DNA of 64,000 bases from Adiantum capillus-veneris (lineage: Eukaryota > Streptophyta > Polypodiopsida > Polypodiales > Pteridaceae). Below the pieces are notes generated by a model that saw only the letters and a list, made by a program, of their open reading frames with translations, ran no database searches and was not told the origin of the DNA. Shown piece by piece: positions 36,650 to 48,247 of this stretch (positions within the stretch are counted from its first letter, which is position 1; each line of letters opens with the position of its first letter). The position numbers and the translations under genes are program-made. The DNA lies in NCBI GenBank assembly GCA_014529385.2, contig CM043970.1, positions 62,235,496-62,299,495 on the forward strand, written 5' to 3'.

Positions 36650-37560
36650 AATATATGCAGTGGGAATTTAAGATGCCAAAACAACATGAAACCATTGCCA
36701 TTGATTTATCATGAATTGTACTTATGGCAAAAAATTATGCTACAAAACCTTGATCCCAAACCTCAAGGTAACTACAAAGGAAGAGCCATTGTAGCTAAAG
36801 GAGCACATGTCATTCTAGAAAACCAACCTTTATGGTGATAGAGATGGCTAGAGAAGAGACCATGAGATGAGACCATCTATAAAGCAACCACATAAAGATC
36901 TACCCAACCTATTTCCTAGTCCTAAAGAAGAAGAGCAGGTACATAGTTTGCACCTTATTTGCACAATGGAAAGATAGAAGAAAGCGAGTTTTAAGTTTTC
37001 TAGCATTGGCAAGCCCTGCAACAAGTGTGTTGCTATAAAAAATTGAAGAATAGCCCCTAAAAGAAAATCATAATGGGGTTATATGAAAGATTGTTTCATG
37101 ACAAGTTTTGCCAAGATTGAATATTCAATCTTCAACCCTCTCACCAAGGACCTTCAAGCTAGGCACATAGCATATCAAAATGTTGTCTTGACTAATCCTC
37201 TTGCATACATTGCTCATCAAGCTGAAGCTGAAGCTGAAGCTGAAGCAAGAGCTACCAAATACCATGGAGCTATTCAAGCACTCGATGCTGTATACTACCA
37301 CGACTAATTGATGTCAAGGGTGACAATTGTCTAGGAGGCGGGACGTTTGCAGATGCCATGACGGAAAACCCTTCTAGATTATGTAAAGATATTGAAGAGC
37401 TCTATAACTGGTTTGTCATTTTAAATCCTTCTCTCATTGTTCTAAAAGTACATTATGATGGGAACTATAGTTTGGTGTCATTTTTTAGAAGCCCTAGGTA
37501 TAATAGTCAATTTTTAATGAGATTAGGAGAAATTTTTGGATAAGCGTGTATGAGTGAAGC
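36650..37560 (+). other. weak coding remnants
   Basis: Frames of 74 and 61 codons at 37083-37307 and 37358-37543 are in the same orientation as the coiled-coil remnant. The first has a (GCTGAA)n hexanucleotide giving alternating Ala-Glu (about 37218-37246). No domain recognised. They may be further parts of the same decayed retroelement. Confidence 0.3.
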
Positions 37561-38145
37561 TGCAGACACACAAAGCCAATTTGTAATCTCTATAAATTTC
37601 TATCTGGTTATCCAAATTGATTCTTGACAAGTGCATTGTGTCTCTCTCTTCTTGCTCTTTCTATTGAGCGTAATCATTATTACTTTGATTGAAGTTAGGG
37701 TCTATTATGTGCAAGCATAAATATGTTGTTTTGATGGTATTTCAAGTGATAATGCTAATTTTTTGATAGGATTGGAATCTTTTCAAGGAAAGTGGAAGCA
37801 CAATTCATTGTCCACTATGGTATGGATTCATGTAGAAACGAGGAATCCTTCTCACTCTAATGTGAGTGCAACAATTTACACATAGTTCTACTTTTTCACA
37901 AGCAAAACCACAAAGACTCAAGAATTTTTCTATTGATGATGGGTATCTACTCCACAAGGGGAGAGTATGTGTATCCATGGACTTCGACTCTAGGCACCAA
38001 ATTATTTTTGCGTGTCACGACAATTCATGTGCATAAGTTAGAAGGTCATTTTACTGGCTAGTTTTATGTAAGGACACATATGATAAATTTCCAAAAGTGT
38101 CCAAGTGAAAAAGCTAAACATTTCAAGGTAATTGGTCTCTTACAT
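37561..38145. other. spacer, no gene seen
   Basis: AT-rich. Near 38075-38130 short AGGACACATATGATAAATTTCC / AAAGTGTCC words resemble the TIR-proximal sequence of the repeat that follows. Confidence 0.3.
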
Positions 38146-39438
38146 CCTGTTAAGTGACCATTTTGCTTGAATTATTTGAAGAGTATGAAAATGAATTTCT
38201 AGGTGCTATATATCCACAAAGTTGCCTTATGAGCTGAAAAAAACTTAGCATTTTTTTTTTGAGTATCGATCTCACCATTAATTTTACTCTTGCACAACAT
38301 TTTTGAACCTAAACTTTGTGAAAAAACTGGTCCTGTTTTGGGTTTTTTTTTCAATTTTTGGCAACTATACCACTCTAAAGTTCATGTTTGTGAGGTTTAG
38401 ATGGCTAGAGGTTAGGCCTTCATAGTTCTCAACATGTTTTGATGCTTGTAGATAGAGATAAGTGTTAAAATTGAAAGTTATGACCAATTTACAAGAATTG
38501 CATAATCCTATTTTTTGGCCAAAATTAGCACTTTTATGATTTTTTTGGTGGCTTTCTTGATATCCAAATTCAATTTTGATTGTGTAAGTGTAATGTATAG
38601 CATAAAGCTAATCTTCCTTGAGTTTTGGGGGACCTAATATGCTATATAGCATAGTATATGATGATGGTTGAGTTTTTTGATTGCTGAAGAATACGATACA
38701 TTTTAGAGTAGCAAGTATAACTTTCTCAATATTGCTAGTTTCTTAGACCAATTGTGTGTATTTTGTAGGTAGTAACCATATCTAATCATAGACTACAAAC
38801 TTGGCTAGATATTGAGTAGTTTCTATGGGTTTCTAGAGGTCATAATGCTAAACCCAGTTTTTTCATGTTTGCTGTATTTATCACTTTATCATTGCCCCCA
38901 AGGTTCCAATTGTAAGAGATCCATTATCCTTTTGACATGCTCCATGGCTCCTTTTGAATCCAGAGGCCCAAAGGGAACTAAGAAAACATGTATATAGTAT
39001 GTGTATTGAGCGTGACTATAGAAACTTTGATGATAGGTCCGCAGAATGGCAAAAATGCAACTTTTTTGTACCAATTTTTGTTGCCCAAAAAAAAATTAGT
39101 GAGGTAAAAGCAACCATATTTTTTGGTCACCAACCCATTGAAGTTAACGGGGCATTTTATCTCACGTCCTACAAAAATCTCCACTCTTATTTATATGCAA
39201 TCAACCGTAATAAATTGTTGTTTTGGGCAAAATGCACTGGTCCATCAACTTTGGAGGCTTGTAGTGACCAAGGGATGAGAAAAATTACAAGTTTCTCATT
39301 TTTTCCATATGTAGTAGTTATTGAACTATAAGCTCATGAAAGGATTTTTCAAAATGAGTGGATCTACTATGGTTTTGGAATTTTTTTCCAAAACCCTGAA
39401 AGGACACTTTTATGTCCTGTTAGGTTACCATTCTAGTG
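38146..39438 (+). repeat. TIR-bearing dispersed repeat, copy 2
   Basis: 38146-38665 is nearly the same as 8057-8560. The right end (39402-39438) reads GGACACTTTTATGTCC then GTTACCATTCTAGTG, the exact inverse of the left end of copy 1. The left terminus is not present at 38 kb. A 125-codon frame at 38954-39331 (start MNPEAQRELRKHVYSMCIER) has no recognised domain and differs from the frame in copy 1, so the two copies carry different interiors. Confidence 0.55.
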
Positions 39439-40481
39439 TTAAGGCTTAGGAACCTTGGACTTGGTAGTGCCTTGGCATAAGAACCTACTCCTATTTTTCT
39501 TAAAACACCAATTAGGTGTGCATGCCTCCTTACTCTAGTACTAAATTCACTTCATGGACCATCATTATTTTACATTTGGATCATTGAAATCTTTCCCCAC
39601 TACTCCTTGCGGGTTGGCCTGCATGCAACCCTTCTACACTCCCGACGCTCTGCAGCGTGGGGCTCCCACTCCCTGGCATTTACAATTGGGGTCGGGCTCC
39701 ACCTTACCACAAGCTTGTGCTTGTGTGGTCATGGCTTTAAAGGAGGTCTGAATCTCAGATTTAGTGCAGAAGGAGACTTACTATTTCAGGGATGTTGTGC
39801 ATGACATTACCACCTTGGAGTTCGTAGAGAAGCTTCTCTGGCCCCTACTCCTACATACAACCTAGGTACTCGGGTAGGTCACTAATAAAAATGTAACCTA
39901 TCACGTGAGTTCAGCGTAAGGGTATTTAAAGTTCTTGAAACTTACAGAAATATATACAAAAGGGTATTATTTTTTCAAATTTGAAAAGAACTAACACATT
40001 TTAAAAGAAAAGGGTACATTATATTCTTAACAAAATTCATAGATAAGGGGTTTTACAAACATGTCTTGAATGCACGTGATATGGTAGTTTTACACATAGT
40101 GAACCCCCGAGCCTAGGTCAACCATGGAGAACTCTGCGCAAGTTTCCCTTTAAAGGCTTTGAGTATATATTTTGCATTATGTTTTGAGCTGACATCTATA
40201 ATACGTGGGTTACTTTGATAATACATGCTTTCCACTATGTAACACATCCCTTTGTTATTGTTGGTTGTAATGGTGGCAGGTATAGAAGGAACCCTTACTC
40301 TTAACACTTCTACAAAGATAAAGATGGAAATCCTCTCTTTTGCCTTGCTTTGTATTTCAAACCAATGTTACTTTTATTTATTTAATTAAATTTTGTTTCT
40401 ATAGTCCTTCTTTGCTTGTCTCATGGGTAAAGCCAGCTTTTGTACCTTTTGCAATCTAAACACACACACGTGCGCGCACAC
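39439..40481. other. spacer, no gene seen
   Basis: No frame above 65 codons with a motif. GC-richer around 39600-39740 without recognisable homology. Confidence 0.35.
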
Positions 40482-40665
40482 ATATAGACACACACACACA
40501 CACACACACACACATCACTTTCATGTGTGGCTTACTGCTCTGAGAATGGATACTTGCTGATATTTAACACTACATCAATGGTAGGTATAAGTTAAAAAGG
40601 TTTTAAGTAGGACATGGATAACAACTGATAGGTTTGTAGACACCTATAATATGTATTCAAGGTAG
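40482..40665. repeat. CA tract plus dispersed repeat, shared with 50.4-50.6 kb
   Basis: A CA tract (40482-40513) is followed by about 150 bp matching 50470-50625: CACTTT.ATGTGTGGCTTACTG, GAGAATGGATACTTG, AAAAAGGTTTTAAGTAGGAC and ATGGATAACAACT. Confidence 0.8.
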
Positions 40666-41871
40666 CCTAACAAAATGGACTTCACCAAATTGGTTCAACA
40701 TTGTTTTTTTCGAAAAGTAACTCTTCTACCTCACGATTGGTTGTCTACTGATAGCACTTGGATCACACCGGACTGCGATTTGAAATTTCAAAACTCGCAC
40801 AGTAGTGATTTGTTGTAGGTCTTGATAAAGCCACCAATAGCCTCACTCTTATTCGATGTAATGCCTATGGCTCCGCAGTGGAGCAATGAGCACTACGGGA
40901 ATGGATACCCTCACACTTCCTTACATTAAATGAAACAACAATGTATAAGAAGATAGAATAGACAGTACACAGGGACAGAACACCATCTTCTTCATTGATA
41001 CCCAACAGAGCACACGATTACATTGAGAAAGATATATTGATTGATTGATATCCCCACAATGACTGGTATGCCCCCCCAAATACACCCGTTGCTCGAAGAA
41101 CTATCCATAGCCGCACGAAGCCCTAGTCCGTAGAGTCCGCACACGTAGGATCGGAAGTGTGCAGCTTATGCCGTAACATTTGGCATGCACGGTGGACTGC
41201 GCGAACCAACAACTTTAGCTTCTCCGTGCCAAAGGCTTCGGTCGCTGCTCCTCCTCACGCTCTGGTGACGATGAAATGTCAATGTAGCCGAAATCTCAAA
41301 AATCTTGCCGATGGGCCTTGTAAACCTCTGCCATCAATTGCGGGTCTATCTCAGGTTTCTCTAGCCAAGGTTCCTGTGGAATGAAGTGTGTTGGCAGGGA
41401 GATAGACTGAGGAGCCTGGGGTAAAGGAGCAAGATGTGTATGTATAGGGTAATGCCAAGCCAAATATCAATTTAGAGTGGGCCAAAATGGCGGGCAAGGC
41501 GGGAGACTTAGTGAAAAAGAATGAGCAAGTGTCTCCACCCAAATTCAGATCTTGTGTCGCTCCTTACGAAGACGATGAATCACATGCACACAGGCTTTGA
41601 CTTCAACACTCTCTTCGGTAGCTTTTGCCCAATCCAAAATATCAAAACCTTCTTGCACAATGCCCTTATCTCTATCATTGGAAGGGGGTTCAAGCTAGCG
41701 CACCATGAGATGTTGTGCTTGTTGCTTAGTTACTGCCGCATTGGTCAATAGCGATCTCCAATTTTTCTTTTGGCCCTCGAGGTCCCAAAAATTGTTTTAG
41801 ATCCTATTGCATTTCCACTGCCAGGCGATCCAGATCATTAAGATTGATCAACACATCTCCTGGATGTGACT
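40666..41871. other. spacer, no gene seen
   Basis: Frames up to 76 codons on both strands, none with a motif. The minus-strand side (41350-41540) may be a decayed 3' extension of the remnant that follows. Confidence 0.3.
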
Positions 41872-43375
41872 CTAAATAGTTGACCACACCATTCTGCGTG
41901 CACAAGCAAAGAAGCTCATCTTGAATAGAGGAGATAAGGGTAGAGCAGTCTCTCTTAGAGCTTGAATTTGACTGTCATGCTGCTGGGTTGTATTTTGCAG
42001 TGCTGTGTTTTGGCCCTCCAGATCCACATTGCGGGCCTGCAAGGCTGCTACCTGCGATTTGAGCTTGGTGACCCGTGCCTCAATAGCCGGTGCTGGCCAA
42101 ACCGCCCGCAAAGATTCTGTCATGTGTTGCAAAAATGTTCCGCACGCCTGGAGCTGTTTAGAAGGGTTTGCGGCTTGGAACTCCCAAGGAAAGGGGTTGG
42201 AGTCGCCCCCACCGCATCTGCTGCTAACCAGGCAGCTTCAGGATATTCTGGTTGCGAGGAGGTGTCTGCACCCGTAGAGCCAATCCCCTTAGGGTTTGGA
42301 AGTGTAGCATGCTCCTGCATTCTTCGTCTCCATCGTGCAACTACGGAATCCTTAGGCAACCTGCCTCGCTCCAGAGACGGTGGCACCAAAGAAGGTGGTG
42401 TGGAAAATATGACTTCCTCGCGTCCTCTCTTTCTGCTCGAAGTCCCCGCATCAGCCATCTCACGCGAAACAAGGGCTACCACTAAAGTAGACGTATCAAC
42501 TAAAGCCGTCACATGGGCAGGCATATGAGGCAACTCCTTAGCTGATACAGAACTTTGAGCCCCCGCTGTTGGATCAGTGCTGCGGGCCATGAATCAATCA
42601 CCCTCAAAATGACACAAAGGTCGAAGTGCAAGAGGGAAAACTTCTGTTAAGGGGAACACCAATGTTAGAAGCTGCCCCACCTTTGTATTAGTTGGGGTAT
42701 TGCACCGGCTAAATGAAATACATTCCGAGCTTTATTAGAGATGGTATAAGTTTTGACTTGCAGCCAAATAGCTTCCAAGAACCAACGATAAGCATCTCTA
42801 CTTGGTGCTGCATCATGACCAGTGAGCCTTGACATTTTGTATTCCCATTTTACTTTCAATCCAAATTCAAGCTCTGCCTCTGCAGCAACAGGAATAACAT
42901 GCGAGGCACGAGCAATGCCATTGATAGGCAAACAACAACATCTTGAGATCCTTTCTGCTATTAACTAAATCCTCTGATTGTTTACTTCCACCATATCACC
43001 AAGAGCCAACTGTTCTTTCAATGTAGTAGCCTGCGGGTGGACAAGAATGATTTTCCAATTGAGGTTGGAGAAGACTCGTAGCCGTAAATCCTGCAACCAT
43101 GCATCCACCCGTCGGAGATCTAGCTATTGCACATGTGTGAAGGGGATGCACTGAAGCAAGGAAGCTGCCATGATGGCGAGAGCACACAGCAGAGCACAGA
43201 AACACTGAGACAAAGCAGTGAAAAAGCTCTGCAAATAGCACTGAAAGAGTATAAGGAACCTCTTGTATGCACTACCCCACTCAAAAAGAGTTCTCAAAAT
43301 AGGTAGTGACATGGCGTCACAACCATCATAACTATGGTTTCCCTTTAAAGGGAAACTTCCACGGTGTTGCATTTA
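41872..43375 (-). pseudogene. decayed coiled-coil protein gene, unassigned
   Basis: Minus-strand coding fragments in series: PILRTLFEW and VDAWLQDLRLRVFSNLNW (43040-43372), then ELEFGLKVKWEYKMSRLTG (42665-42931), then a 156-codon frame from 42590 with a basic SSRKRGREEV patch and RWRRRMQEH. After a frameshift near 42120 comes a coiled coil, ARVTKLKSQVAALQARNVDL and LQNTTQQHDSQIQAL. The layout (basic middle, C-terminal leucine-rich coil) recalls plant retroelement gag-like or transposon-associated proteins, but no family is recognised. Several stops. Confidence 0.35.
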
Positions 43376-43377
43376 AC

Positions 43378-43762
43378 TATTAGGGGCTCATAGCCCTAAT
43401 AGGTATTAAGTACAAGAAACATGCAGTGCAGGAGAAAGAGAAGACAATGTACTGCACATTAAGTCACAAAACTGCAAAGCATGTGAATAATAAACACGAT
43501 GATTGAGAGAAAGAAGGTACTACTTCAATGTATATTCATCATCATCAAACTACAGGCCCAAAACAGTAGTACAACTATAGGAAGATTGCAAACTGCTTGT
43601 TGGTTGTTACATCCAAAAAAGTGCTACACACCATAAGACATTCCGAGTATTTTAAACTACCTAGGCATTAGGCTCTTGTGTAAACATGCCCTTAAGGTTT
43701 GAAACTAAGACCTTAATTACATTCCAAAAACGTTAAGTACCCTGAGACATCAGGCACTAACA
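43378..43762 (-). repeat. LTR (3' LTR in element orientation)
   Basis: Shares long blocks with 46932-47299, such as AAACATGCAGTGCAGGAGAA, CACATTAAGTCACAAAACTG and TTTTAAACTACCTAGGCATT. It differs by small indels, including about 15 extra bases near 43712. Confidence 0.85.
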
Positions 43763-43899
43763 CTTGGCACACCTGGTGGGCAATGCTTATCAAACATTGT
43801 GAGGTATATCCTCAACAATAATTAGTATTGGATCTTTAACTTTTTGTTGTCCACCTGCATCACCTGCAACTAAAACTTTGACTGCATCTTCAGTCGACT

Positions 43900-46086
43900 G
43901 CATTTGAACTTCACTTTGAATTTTATCCAACATTGCAGCCTCATACTGAACATCCATTTGTTCATGTTGATAATGTGCATGCTGCTCAACTGCCTCTCCA
44001 GCTGCTCATACTACCGGTTTAGTTCATCATACTGCTTTTGCAATAACAAACTTTCCTCCTTTGCTTCTTCCAGTGATTTTAGGTCTTTAGGACCATTTTC
44101 ATATTCAAGTACATATTCAAATTCAATAGCAGGTTCAAGATCAGGTTTAGGTTTCTCTTCAAAAAGATCGAAGAAAGATTCAAGGTAGGATGCAAACTTT
44201 GCAACCAATATACACTACCTCTTGAACACATCCAATAGCTTCGCATGTAGATGAAACACTAAGAGACCTGATTTAGACTCCGTATGCCAAAACAATCGAG
44301 ATTTTCTCGAAAATCTTGATTCAGGAAACACCCAAACTGATCTGCTTCTTCATGAAACTGTTTTGATACAAGGCTTGAAAATAACAATTTGAACTCTCCT
44401 TCACACATAAAAAACACCACTAAGATGGCTTGCTCACATCTCTCCTCAAATACATAAAGAAACCACTTAGCTGCAAATCTCTCCAATCCGTGATATCTCC
44501 CTGAAACTGAAAACTTTTCACTTGTGCTCCCTAAAAAACTTTCCTTATGTCATCAAGCATGAAGACATAAAACCAATGAGATATAAAAATATCAACATCA
44601 TATCCTCCATTAGCAACATCACATAGAAATGTAGAACCATATTCAAGAAAACCAGCTTCACCATCATCAAGAACTTGCAAAAGGCTTGCATAATTATCAA
44701 TTAAAACCATCTCCTCGACATCAGCAAAACCATTGAAATCAGGAACATGACCACATAAGGAATACAGATCTTCAAGAATACCATCAGTAAACTAAACTTC
44801 ATTGAAAAAGGATGGACTTCCAATCTACTTGACTGAATTTGTAAAATCACCAACATCATAAAGATCATTCACGACAACATCATCATTCAAGACACCTTCT
44901 GTAACATCAAGGTTTGAAGAAGACTCCATATTGCTGATTCGAGTAAGTTGAAGATTCAAATCCTCAATTTGATTATCCTTGTTTAATATAGCTTTCTTCA
45001 GAGCATCGTGAACTTCAAAACAATAAGATATATGCAAGTCAAATTCAACTCAAACCTGAGAAATCTCCACCATCAATGATGCCTTCTCTTCTTGAAGTTG
45101 ACTAATTTTGAAAACTGCTTCATTCGTTGCAACCATACTTGATTACCTCTCATTCTTCAGATCTAATGAGAGATTGTTGATCATCTCCGTTTGAGAAACA
45201 ACAAGAATTTGAAATTCAGTAAATTTAGGTATTGAACTCCTTTGCAAATTAGTAATCTCAGGATCAGGGACCTGCGTTGTGAAACTTTGTAATTCAAGGA
45301 CCTTTGGTATTAAAACCTGTAATTCAGGGACCTGAAATTCAAGATCCTTTTCTTCAGAACTTGGATAACTCATATCCACTCCTAGAAATTGTCTTTTAGA
45401 CTTCAAAATTCCAAAAAACACTTCTCCAGCAACACAAGCACCCTCCTGACTGTCACTTGCAGGATAATCCTCATCAAGATACATCAAAAACTGATTCATT
45501 ACATCATCCTCATCATTAGCACACATTATGTCTTCATCTCTTCCACTTCATTACACTGAAATCTGATGTCTCCCTGAATCTCAAGCTCTTCAAGATTGAT
45601 GTCCAATGTTGGAATATGGGTTTGTATGGGATATTGGTGGCTTCTCTGGATCACCTCCACTTGTATTCCCTTCTTCTCAATCACCAATTCTTCTTTTGGG
45701 TAACTTGCCTTCTCTTCTTGCAAAGAGGTGAGTCTCTTCGATGTAAGGTTTGGGGATAGCTGGCAATCCTCTTGGCTCCTTTAGCTCATGAGCTGCTCCT
45801 GGCTTCCTCCTTTTTCTATCATCATATTTTGGACTCTTCATCTCCCTTTTGAACAACATCTCCTCCTTGAATCAATTTCTTCTCTTCAGTAATATGAGTA
45901 TCTACAACTTTGATCCCATATTCAAGAACATCAAAATCAGGTTGAAAAACTTTAGGTGCTGAAAAATAAGATTCAAGCTTTGAAACTATAGATGCCTAAA
46001 AAACTATTGGTAGTTGAAAACTAACAACTTGAGGTTGTTTTAGGTTGGAAACAATAACAGGTTGTTGAAAACACCATTGAGAATCG
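43900..46086 (-). other. low-complexity, Glu/Leu-rich frames inside the LTR element
   Basis: Minus-strand frames of 60-127 codons (45677-45859, 45526-45723, 45143-45526, 44825-45037, 44259-44486, 44011-44208) are acidic and helical, such as EFQVPELQVLIPKVLELQSF. Between them are stops. They could be a long decayed coiled-coil extension of gag. No enzyme motifs. Confidence 0.4.
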
Positions 46087-46905
46087 TCATCTTCTAAGGT
46101 AATCATCAAAATTCTCTTCATACTTCTCTGAAAGACCTTCAACCACTTCTTGCAACCTTGATATCCACCTTACGGTTGAGCATGACTTCCTCTTCTTACC
46201 AACTCGACTATTATGCCACTTGTGTGCATCATCAAGAAAATAAAAAAACCAATATAGATCCTCTTGAGCATCACACATGTCCTGATGACATGATGCATCC
46301 TGAAAATTCTGCATAATTTGATACAACTCCTTGCACAACTTTGGCATGCAATACTTGACAGAAACATCCTCTTTTTGACAAGGCTTACACATGTAAGGAC
46401 ATCGATTTGTAGAGTGCCCATGTTTTTGACAAATAGAGCACTTTTTGTTCTTATTCTTTTCCTCCATAAAGCAAATATCAAAGCAATAGAGAACAATGAT
46501 AACGGCATACTAAAATAACCTTCAAAAGGTTCCATAAAACTGTGTATTGTATAAATTGCATACTTTCAAAAATTGAAAACTGCATGTAGTAGTAAATTAC
46601 AATTGCATGAATTGAACTACAACTCATTCTGCAAAAAACTTTATAGAATCTTGTCAACAATTGTAATTTTGATTTCTCTTGGCAGCATTGGGAAGAACTC
46701 GTGCAGAAACTTCGCTGCATACTCCTCATATTCTTCCTGCGGGGTTATCCAATTTAAGAATTCCTGCAAGTGGTCTATGTCAACCAACATGTTAGCACCC
46801 TGTGGCATTCTTGAGTGCCATATGGTTCATGTTGAATTCAAACCAATTGTAGGATCCGCTTCACCAATCCTCCCAAGATGTCAAAAGCTCATTCCCATCT
46901 CCACA
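46087..46905 (-). pseudogene. gag-like gene of the LTR element
   Basis: Minus-strand reading starts near 46890 with LGRIGEADPTIGLNSTW and continues with FLNWITPQEEYEEYAAKFLH and FFPMLPREIKI. A broken stretch follows (46480-46620), then a 126-codon frame (46087-46467) opens with a zinc knuckle CSICQKHGHSTNRC (CX2CX4HX4C), typical of retroviral-type nucleocapsids. The part after it, KPCQKEDVSVKYCMPKLC, is Cys-rich. The packaging role is family knowledge; the family itself is not named. Confidence 0.55.
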
Positions 46906-46931
46906 AAGAGACACCAACAGGATCGCCAAAG

Positions 46932-47299
46932 TGTTAGGATCTCACATCCTAACTCATATTAAGTACAAAGAAACATGCAGTGCAGGAGAAAGAGAAGACA
47001 TTATACTGCACATTAAGTCACAAAACTGGAAACCATGTGAATAATAAACACCATGATTGAGAGAAAGAAGGTACTGCTTCACTATATATTCATCATCGTC
47101 ATCAAACTACAGGCCCAAAAGAACAGTACGACTACAAGAAGACTGCAAACTGCTCGTTGGTTGGTTACATCCAAAAAACTTCTACACACCATAAGACATT
47201 TTGGGTATTTTAAACTACCTAGGCATTAGGCACTTGTGTAAACATGCCCTTAAGCTTTGAAACTAAGACCTTAGTACCCTCACACATCAGGCACTAACA
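46932..47299 (-). repeat. LTR (5' LTR in element orientation)
   Basis: 368 bp, TGTTAGGATC...GCACTAACA on the plus strand. It borders a primer-binding-like sequence at about 46910-46930 on the inner side. Confidence 0.85.
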
Positions 47300-47369
47300 T
47301 TATGTTCGGTTAAAAGTTTTTCCTACATCTCTCTCGTAAATAAACCTAGATAAATAAATCAAGTAAGAT

Positions 47370-48060
47370 AATCTCATACCTCCCACTTCAACGTGAAAAA
47401 GCTTAATTATAGTATTACTAAGCTTCTAGACAATTGTTCAGTTCACTTTGGTGGCCTATGCTATAACCAATGCCTTGGTATTCCTATGGGCTTTTCTTGC
47501 TCACCCCTTATGTGCAATTTATACTTAGCCTTTTTTGAATATAAATGGTTTCTTGAGACCATGAGGAATAAAAGTACCAATCATAAGCTATCTCTATTTA
47601 AACATACCTATAGATATATGGACGATATCCTGATCGAGCATCAACAATAGAACTTTCCTTGATGAGATTAGCCTGATTTACCCTAACTGCCTTAAGATTG
47701 AGCCTACTTACGATGATGGTTTTAATATGACTTTCTGGTCCTTTTCCACCTCTATACAATTTCTTAACCTCTCAATTTTGTTACACAATCCCTGTAATGG
47801 TAAATATGACGACCGATTCATCCAAAAAAGAGAACAACTTAAAATCTCTTCCAATGAATTTGTTAGAAAAAGGAGTAACCAACCACAGTAGCGGCTATGA
47901 ACACATGTATTAGTCTTCCATACATGATCCTTTAATCTTATTTTAACTGCTTCATGGCTTGAGAAGACATCACACGTCTTATTCACAAATTATACCTCAA
48001 TGGCTTCAAAAGAAATGACCTAATCAATACTATCATTAAGGCTATTTTACGTAATTACTA
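47370..48060 (+). pseudogene. Penelope-like element reverse transcriptase remnant
   Basis: Plus-strand frame at 47393-47650 holds QCLGIPMGFSCSPLMCNLYL and, 40 residues on, YRYMDDIL, the RT palm motifs (motif B GIPMG..SP and the YxDD-type catalytic site) in the spacing and wording of Penelope-like elements rather than LTR or LINE RTs. After one stop, the frame continues with a YPNCLKI/FLNLSI segment and FIQKREQLKISSNEFVRKRS (47645-47890). A frameshift leads to HKLYLNGFKRNDLINTIIKA (about 47975-48045), the C-terminal INxLYxxG helix of the family. The N-terminal fingers and any GIY-YIG endonuclease are absent. Family assignment is from motif wording. Confidence 0.7.
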
Positions 48061-48114
48061 GCTTGGCTTGAAATTTAATCACACTAATTTGATTTCTTTA
48101 ATAAGGCAGTAGGC

Positions 48115-48153
48115 CCATACACAATGGGCCTCCTATTGAACCATTGTGTATGG
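48115..48153. repeat. 13-bp inverted repeat after the Penelope-like remnant
   Basis: CCATACACAATGG (48115-48127) and CCATTGTGTATGG (48141-48153) with a 13-base loop; with one bulge the stem extends to AGGC/CGCCT. It lies 55 bp after the end of the RT homology. Confidence 0.75.
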
Positions 48154-48171
48154 CGCCTAGGATAGGGCGCG

Positions 48172-48247
48172 CACACACACACACACGCACGCACGCACGC
48201 ACCTGCGCATGTGCGCACGAACACACACACACACACACACACACACA
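48172..48247. repeat. (CA)n with CGCA interruptions
   Basis: CA tract interrupted by (CGCA)n and TGCGCATGTGCGCA, a palindromic core near 48202-48215. Confidence 0.9.

Larger units (their letters stand above)
43378..47299 (-). mobile_element. non-autonomous LTR retrotransposon with gag only
   Basis: Two direct LTR-like repeats (43378-43762 and 46932-47299, about 370-385 bp, TGTTAG...CTAACA-type ends) flank 3.2 kb. Next to the right LTR, the minus strand reads TTTGGCGATCCTGTTGGTG, which resembles a gypsy-type primer-binding region, so the element is minus-oriented. Only gag-like and low-complexity frames lie inside; no protease, RT, RNase H or integrase motif is seen. This is the plan of TR-GAG/LARD-type non-autonomous elements. 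No matching 5-bp target duplication was found at the assumed edges. Confidence 0.7.

Noticed and set aside
41962-42528. 188-codon plus-strand frame
   Set aside because: Antisense to a minus-strand coiled-coil frame with better composition.
48115-48153. Hammerhead ribozyme next to the Penelope-like remnant
   Set aside because: The conserved CTGATGA and GAAA core strings are not found around the hairpin.
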